Shown in pieces: positions 61,264 through 64,000 of a stretch of DNA of 64,000 nucleotides. The stretch is taken from the NCBI GenBank assembly GCA_019747875.1, contig JAIEQI010000062.1, positions 78,972-142,971 on the forward strand, written 5' to 3'. Source of the stretch: Candidatus Obscuribacterales bacterium (GTDB lineage: Bacteria; Cyanobacteriota; Vampirovibrionia; Obscuribacterales; Obscuribacteraceae). The notes below the pieces were generated by a model. It did not search any database. It was given only the letters and a program-made list of their open reading frames with translations, and had not been told where the DNA came from. Made by a program: the position numbers and the translations under genes. The first letter of the stretch is position 1, and each line of letters starts with the position of its first letter.

Positions 61264-61827
61264 ATGGAGAAAAGGTTGGCAACCTTGCTTTCAGCAGTCG
61301 TTGCACTTGGTGCAAGCGCTGCAATTACTATTTCACCAGCGAATGCTCAAGGCGCCACCAACGTCAGTGAATTAACAGACGTCGTTGGAAACGAATGGGC
61401 ATACAACGCACTGAAAGAACTTGTAAATAACCCCTGCCATGTGTTGGTAGGTTATCCAGATCGCACTTATCGTGGACAAAAATCCACAACTCGTTTTGAG
61501 CTGGCAGCAGCTCTCTACAAGTACGAGCAGTGCGTGGCGGAGAGATTAGCACAAAAGGCTGATAAAGCTGACTTGGAAAAGTTTGCTGCTCTGCTTGATG
61601 AGTTCCGCGGTGAACTCAACCAGCTAAAGGCTCGTGTTGATGATCTCGAAAGACGTATGAAACTCGTCGAAGAAAAGAACATCGAACAAGACATGAGACT
61701 TGCTTATGCTGAAAGGCAGAAAGGATTCTTGTGGGAGCGTGTTGTAAAAGGTACGCTCATTGATGTCAGAGACGTAGGTGTCGGAGTTGGTCGCGGAGCA
61801 CGCGCCATTTACGATTACCTGTTCTAA
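61264..61827 (+). CDS. Secreted SLH-domain protein
   Basis: 187 residues. Signal peptide (EKRLATLLSAVVALGASAAI ... ANA), one SLH domain (about 36-95: VSELTDVVGNEWAYNALKELV ... GYPDRTYRGQKSTTRFELAAALYKY) and a coiled coil (about 96-150: LEKFAALLDEFRGELNQL). This is the start of cyanobacterial SLH-OprB porins, including the Cys pair around NNPCHV and YEQC, but the porin barrel is missing; the protein ends 37 residues after the coil. It may act as an outer-membrane tether to peptidoglycan-linked polymer. GGAG lies 9 nt before the ATG. Confidence 0.88.
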   Translation: MEKRLATLLSAVVALGASAAITISPANAQGATNVSELTDVVGNEWAYNALKELVNNPCHVLVGYPDRTYRGQKSTTRFELAAALYKYEQCVAERLAQKADKADLEKFAALLDEFRGELNQLKARVDDLERRMKLVEEKNIEQDMRLAYAERQKGFLWERVVKGTLIDVRDVGVGVGRGARAIYDYLF

Positions 61828-61870
61828 ACGGACTGAACTGAACAAGTAGCTCCATTCAGCCTGATCTCCT

Positions 61871-61920
61871 CGGAAGCTCCCTATGGCAAATGCCACTGGG
61901 AGTTTCCGTTTTCCTTTTTT
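61871..61920 (+). terminator. Rho-independent terminator after the SLH gene
   Basis: CGGAAGCTCCC (61871-61881) pairs with GGGAGTTTCCG (61898-61908, one G-U), with a further GGCA/TGCC pairing in the loop, followed by TTTTCCTTTTTT. The clearest intrinsic terminator in the window; it implies the SLH transcript is monocistronic. Confidence 0.85.
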
Positions 61921-61933
61921 GAGGATGTCATTG

Positions 61934-62704
61934 ATGGCAAGCAAAGAGCTGGAATTCGCCCTGGATGTGTGCAAGCGAGCTGGTGCCCTCGCTCTAAAAC
62001 ACTTCACGAGCGGCATTGAGATGACAATGAAACCGGACAATACTCCGGTAACGCTCGCCGATAAAGAGTGCGAAGATTTGATCCGCAATGAGATTAAGGC
62101 GATCTTTCCGAACGACGCAATTTTGGGAGAAGAAGAAGGCGAAAGCGGCAATTGTGAAAGCAATTCAAGAAAGTGGATCATTGATCCAATCGATGGAACT
62201 TATAACTTCGCCCGAGGCATTCCAATCTTTTCCGTTCAGCTGGCACTTGAAATCGATGGAAAAATCAGAGTAGGAGTTGTCTACAATCCAGCAACTGGAG
62301 ATGCCTTCTATGCAGAGTCCGGTTTCGGCGCGTACAAAAATGCCGAGCGCCTGAAAGTGTCTAAAGTCGAGAAGATTGAGGATTCCCTCTTCCTTTTCGG
62401 CGGTCCCAATCGCATCTTAAAGGAAGGACTTTGGGATGGGTTTACCCGTTGCATTGAAAAGAGCTATCGCCAGCGGGGATTGGGCGATTATCTTAACTTT
62501 GCTTATGTTTTTGAAGGAAAGGGCGAGGCGACAATTGAAGTCGGCCTCTACCCATGGGACCTGGCACCGATGAAAGTGTTGGTCGAAGAAGCTGGGGGCA
62601 AGTTCACAGACCTTGATGGCGGCGATTCTATATATACAGGCAGCTGTCTCGTATCGAACGGAAGGGTTCATGACGCATATTTGAGATTGCTCAAAAACCC
62701 ATAG
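61934..62704 (+). CDS. Inositol monophosphatase-family phosphatase
   Basis: 256 residues from the ATG at 61934 (GAGG 9 nt upstream; an in-frame start at 61883 would lie in the terminator). Metal sites: GEEEGE, WIIDPIDGTYNFARG and the C-terminal YPWDLAPMKVLVEEAGG. The family includes inositol-1-phosphatase, histidinol-phosphatase (HisN) and fructose-bisphosphatase; the sequence alone cannot separate these. Confidence 0.9.
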   Translation: MASKELEFALDVCKRAGALALKHFTSGIEMTMKPDNTPVTLADKECEDLIRNEIKAIFPNDAILGEEEGESGNCESNSRKWIIDPIDGTYNFARGIPIFSVQLALEIDGKIRVGVVYNPATGDAFYAESGFGAYKNAERLKVSKVEKIEDSLFLFGGPNRILKEGLWDGFTRCIEKSYRQRGLGDYLNFAYVFEGKGEATIEVGLYPWDLAPMKVLVEEAGGKFTDLDGGDSIYTGSCLVSNGRVHDAYLRLLKNP

Positions 62705-62772
62705 AAAGGCAAGCAAACGAAGCGCAAACGGGTAAAATCTGAGTCTGTATGAAAAGCCGCGCTTCAATCTAG

Positions 62773-63873
62773 ATGAGCAAATTCCGATGGTCCAATACAG
62801 TTCGCGGCCGCATGGCTATTGTCATGACGGTCAGTGGTATTGTGCCGATTGTAATTTGTCACCTGATCGTAAGCGGCATGCATGGTTTCAATCCCATTGA
62901 TTTACTCTGGTACATTCCACTGATTCCGGGTTTGGCATTCATCAACTGGCAGCTATCCGGAATCATTACCAGTCCTTTATCAGAGCTTATCTCGTCAACA
63001 AATAAACTGGCGGCTATGGATATTCGCCAGCGTCTTGATATCGATCAATCCGAATCAAGCGAAATTCTTGAATTACGAAAAGCGTTCAACCGCTTGCTCA
63101 ATCGCCTCGAAGAATCATTGAATATTCAATGCCAGTTCGTCGGCGACGCGAGCCATGAATTGAGAACACCTCTCACATCAATTCAAGGATATACAAAACT
63201 GTTGCAGCGGCGCGGCGGCAACATCGACGGACAACTGCTCGGAGAAGCATTGCAAACGATTTCTGATGAAAGCGGCAGATTGATTCGCTTGGTTTCTGAT
63301 CTTTTGCAATTGGCACGCGCCGACGCAGGTCAGCCTGTTATTGCACAGAAGAACATAATTGATCTGCGCACCGCGATAGAAGGCGTTGAAGACACGGTAA
63401 TGGTCATTGCACCGGAACAAATTGAAGTGCAGTTCATCATTCCACCCAAAGCTGTTTGGGTTCTTGCTGATGTGGACAAACTCAAGCAAGTATTTTTGAA
63501 CTTGACCAACAATGCAATTAAAGCCACCCAGGGTGGTGGCAAAGTAACAGTCACACTTCGAAAAAGTAATAACGAGGCCATTGTGCGCGTGATTGATACC
63601 GGCATTGGTATCGCGCCGGCAGATCAGCAACGAATCTTCGATCGTTTCTATCGTGTTGAAAGATCCCGCACACGAAGCCGAGTTTATGGCGGAGGAACTG
63701 GACTCGGTCTGGCAATCGCACTGACCATTATCAAAGCTCATGGCGGAAGCATCGAGCTGGAATCAGAGTTGAACAAAGGTTCCACCTTCACGGTCCATAT
63801 CCCGCTTGCAGATCGTGAAGAACTGCGCAAGGCCGGCAAAGAAGTCGACACGGCAGACGACGGTTTCAACTAA
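62773..63873 (+). CDS. Membrane sensor histidine kinase
   Basis: 366 residues. Two membrane helices (about 14-36 and 44-60) with almost no periplasmic loop between them, a HAMP-like linker, HisKA with the phospho-acceptor His in GDASHELRTPLTSIQGY, and a complete ATPase domain (NLTNNAIKAT, DTGIGIAPADQQRIFDRFYRVE, GGTGLGLAIALTIIKAHGG). No response regulator is encoded beside it within the window, so it may be an orphan or its partner may be beyond the right edge. Confidence 0.92.
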   Translation: MSKFRWSNTVRGRMAIVMTVSGIVPIVICHLIVSGMHGFNPIDLLWYIPLIPGLAFINWQLSGIITSPLSELISSTNKLAAMDIRQRLDIDQSESSEILELRKAFNRLLNRLEESLNIQCQFVGDASHELRTPLTSIQGYTKLLQRRGGNIDGQLLGEALQTISDESGRLIRLVSDLLQLARADAGQPVIAQKNIIDLRTAIEGVEDTVMVIAPEQIEVQFIIPPKAVWVLADVDKLKQVFLNLTNNAIKATQGGGKVTVTLRKSNNEAIVRVIDTGIGIAPADQQRIFDRFYRVERSRTRSRVYGGGTGLGLAIALTIIKAHGGSIELESELNKGSTFTVHIPLADREELRKAGKEVDTADDGFN

Positions 63874-64000
63874 GTCATGGGACCATGCAGCCAAGTCATG
63901 GGACGATGCAGCTAAGTATGGGACCATGGCTAAGTCATGGGACGATGCAGCTAAGTATGGGACCATGGCTAAGTCATGGGACGATGCAGCTAAGTATGGG
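63872..64000. repeat. 39-bp tandem repeat running off the window
   Basis: Units of 39 bp at 63893-63931 and 63932-63970 are identical, followed by a partial unit to 64000 and preceded by a diverged partial one from 63872. Each unit is two related halves (AAGTCATGGGACGATGCAGCT, 21 nt, and an 18-nt AAGTATGGGACCATGGCT). It begins at the stop codon of the histidine kinase; its extent is unknown. Confidence 0.9.

Noticed and set aside
63763..63966. Minus-strand ORF with MVPYLAASSHDLA repeats
   Set aside because: It is the translation of the 39-bp tandem repeat and overlaps the end of the histidine kinase gene antisense.
1..64000. tRNA, rRNA, integrase or transposase genes
   Set aside because: None recognised by eye. 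tRNAs cannot be excluded without a covariance-model search (tRNAscan-SE); a hit would add to the annotation.

Overview
The window looks like a chromosomal segment of a Gram-negative bacterium on the non-photosynthetic side of the cyanobacterial lineage (Melainabacteria/Vampirovibrionia, Obscuribacter-like). This is an inference from gene content and not a database match. The main pointers are a secreted SLH-domain protein with the arrangement seen in cyanobacterial SLH porins (61264-61827), large Ser/Thr kinases fused to TPR arms, RND efflux and TonB-type genes that imply an outer membrane, a GatD homologue, and many secreted proteins of unknown function. No rRNA, tRNA, CRISPR array, transposase or prophage was seen.

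Layout. 111-7909 is a cell-envelope block: an exported AMMECR1-domain protein, a giant alpha-2-macroglobulin and a VanW-domain protein run leftward as an overlapping operon, and a small penicillin-binding-type transpeptidase is divergent from them. 7994-14392 holds secreted or helical unknowns, a tandem pair of trypsin-like proteins (one apparently active, one with catalytic residues lost), a zinc-ribbon protein and a new 48-residue ORF. 14525-15880 is an MFS transporter. 15996-21670 is the most unusual stretch: a 57-bp tandem array, then two diverged copies of a 230-bp cassette (conserved leader plus a 51-residue membrane peptide) flanking a pentapeptide-repeat membrane protein and a TadG-like protein, and followed by an FMN alpha-hydroxyacid oxidase. 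21693-27451 has a kinase-RDD-TPR receptor and a TauE/DUF1634/ClC anion-transport operon. 28287-31565 has a SpoIID-like protein, an aminotransferase and a zinc-ribbon protein. 31572-35078 carries queA and queG (queuosine). 35226-41898 has a second kinase-TPR receptor and the secD-secF-MshEN-SDR operon. 41899-42875 is a gene-free, repeat-rich region in front of an RND efflux pair (42876-47540). 47606-49862 has a degenerate GGDEF protein and an amidohydrolase. 50025-54040 is the classical DUF177-rpmF-plsX-fabH-fabD lipid cluster. 54230-56898 has a Nudix hydrolase, a saccharopine-dehydrogenase-like protein and a secreted repeat-rich protein. 57171-60651 is a gatD-GT2-GYF2-TonB_C/TPR operon. 61264-63873 has the SLH protein, an IMPase and a histidine kinase, and the window ends inside a 39-bp tandem repeat.

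How the parts fit together. Much of the window concerns the envelope: peptidoglycan (transpeptidase, SpoIID, GatD), protein export (SecDF), efflux, surface anchoring (SLH) and membrane signalling (two Ser/Thr kinases, one histidine kinase). Several families of short palindromic or tandem repeats are scattered between and even inside genes. The best candidates for something undescribed are the duplicated 51-residue peptide cassette, the protease/pseudoprotease pair, and the repeat-rich leader region upstream of the RND operon.
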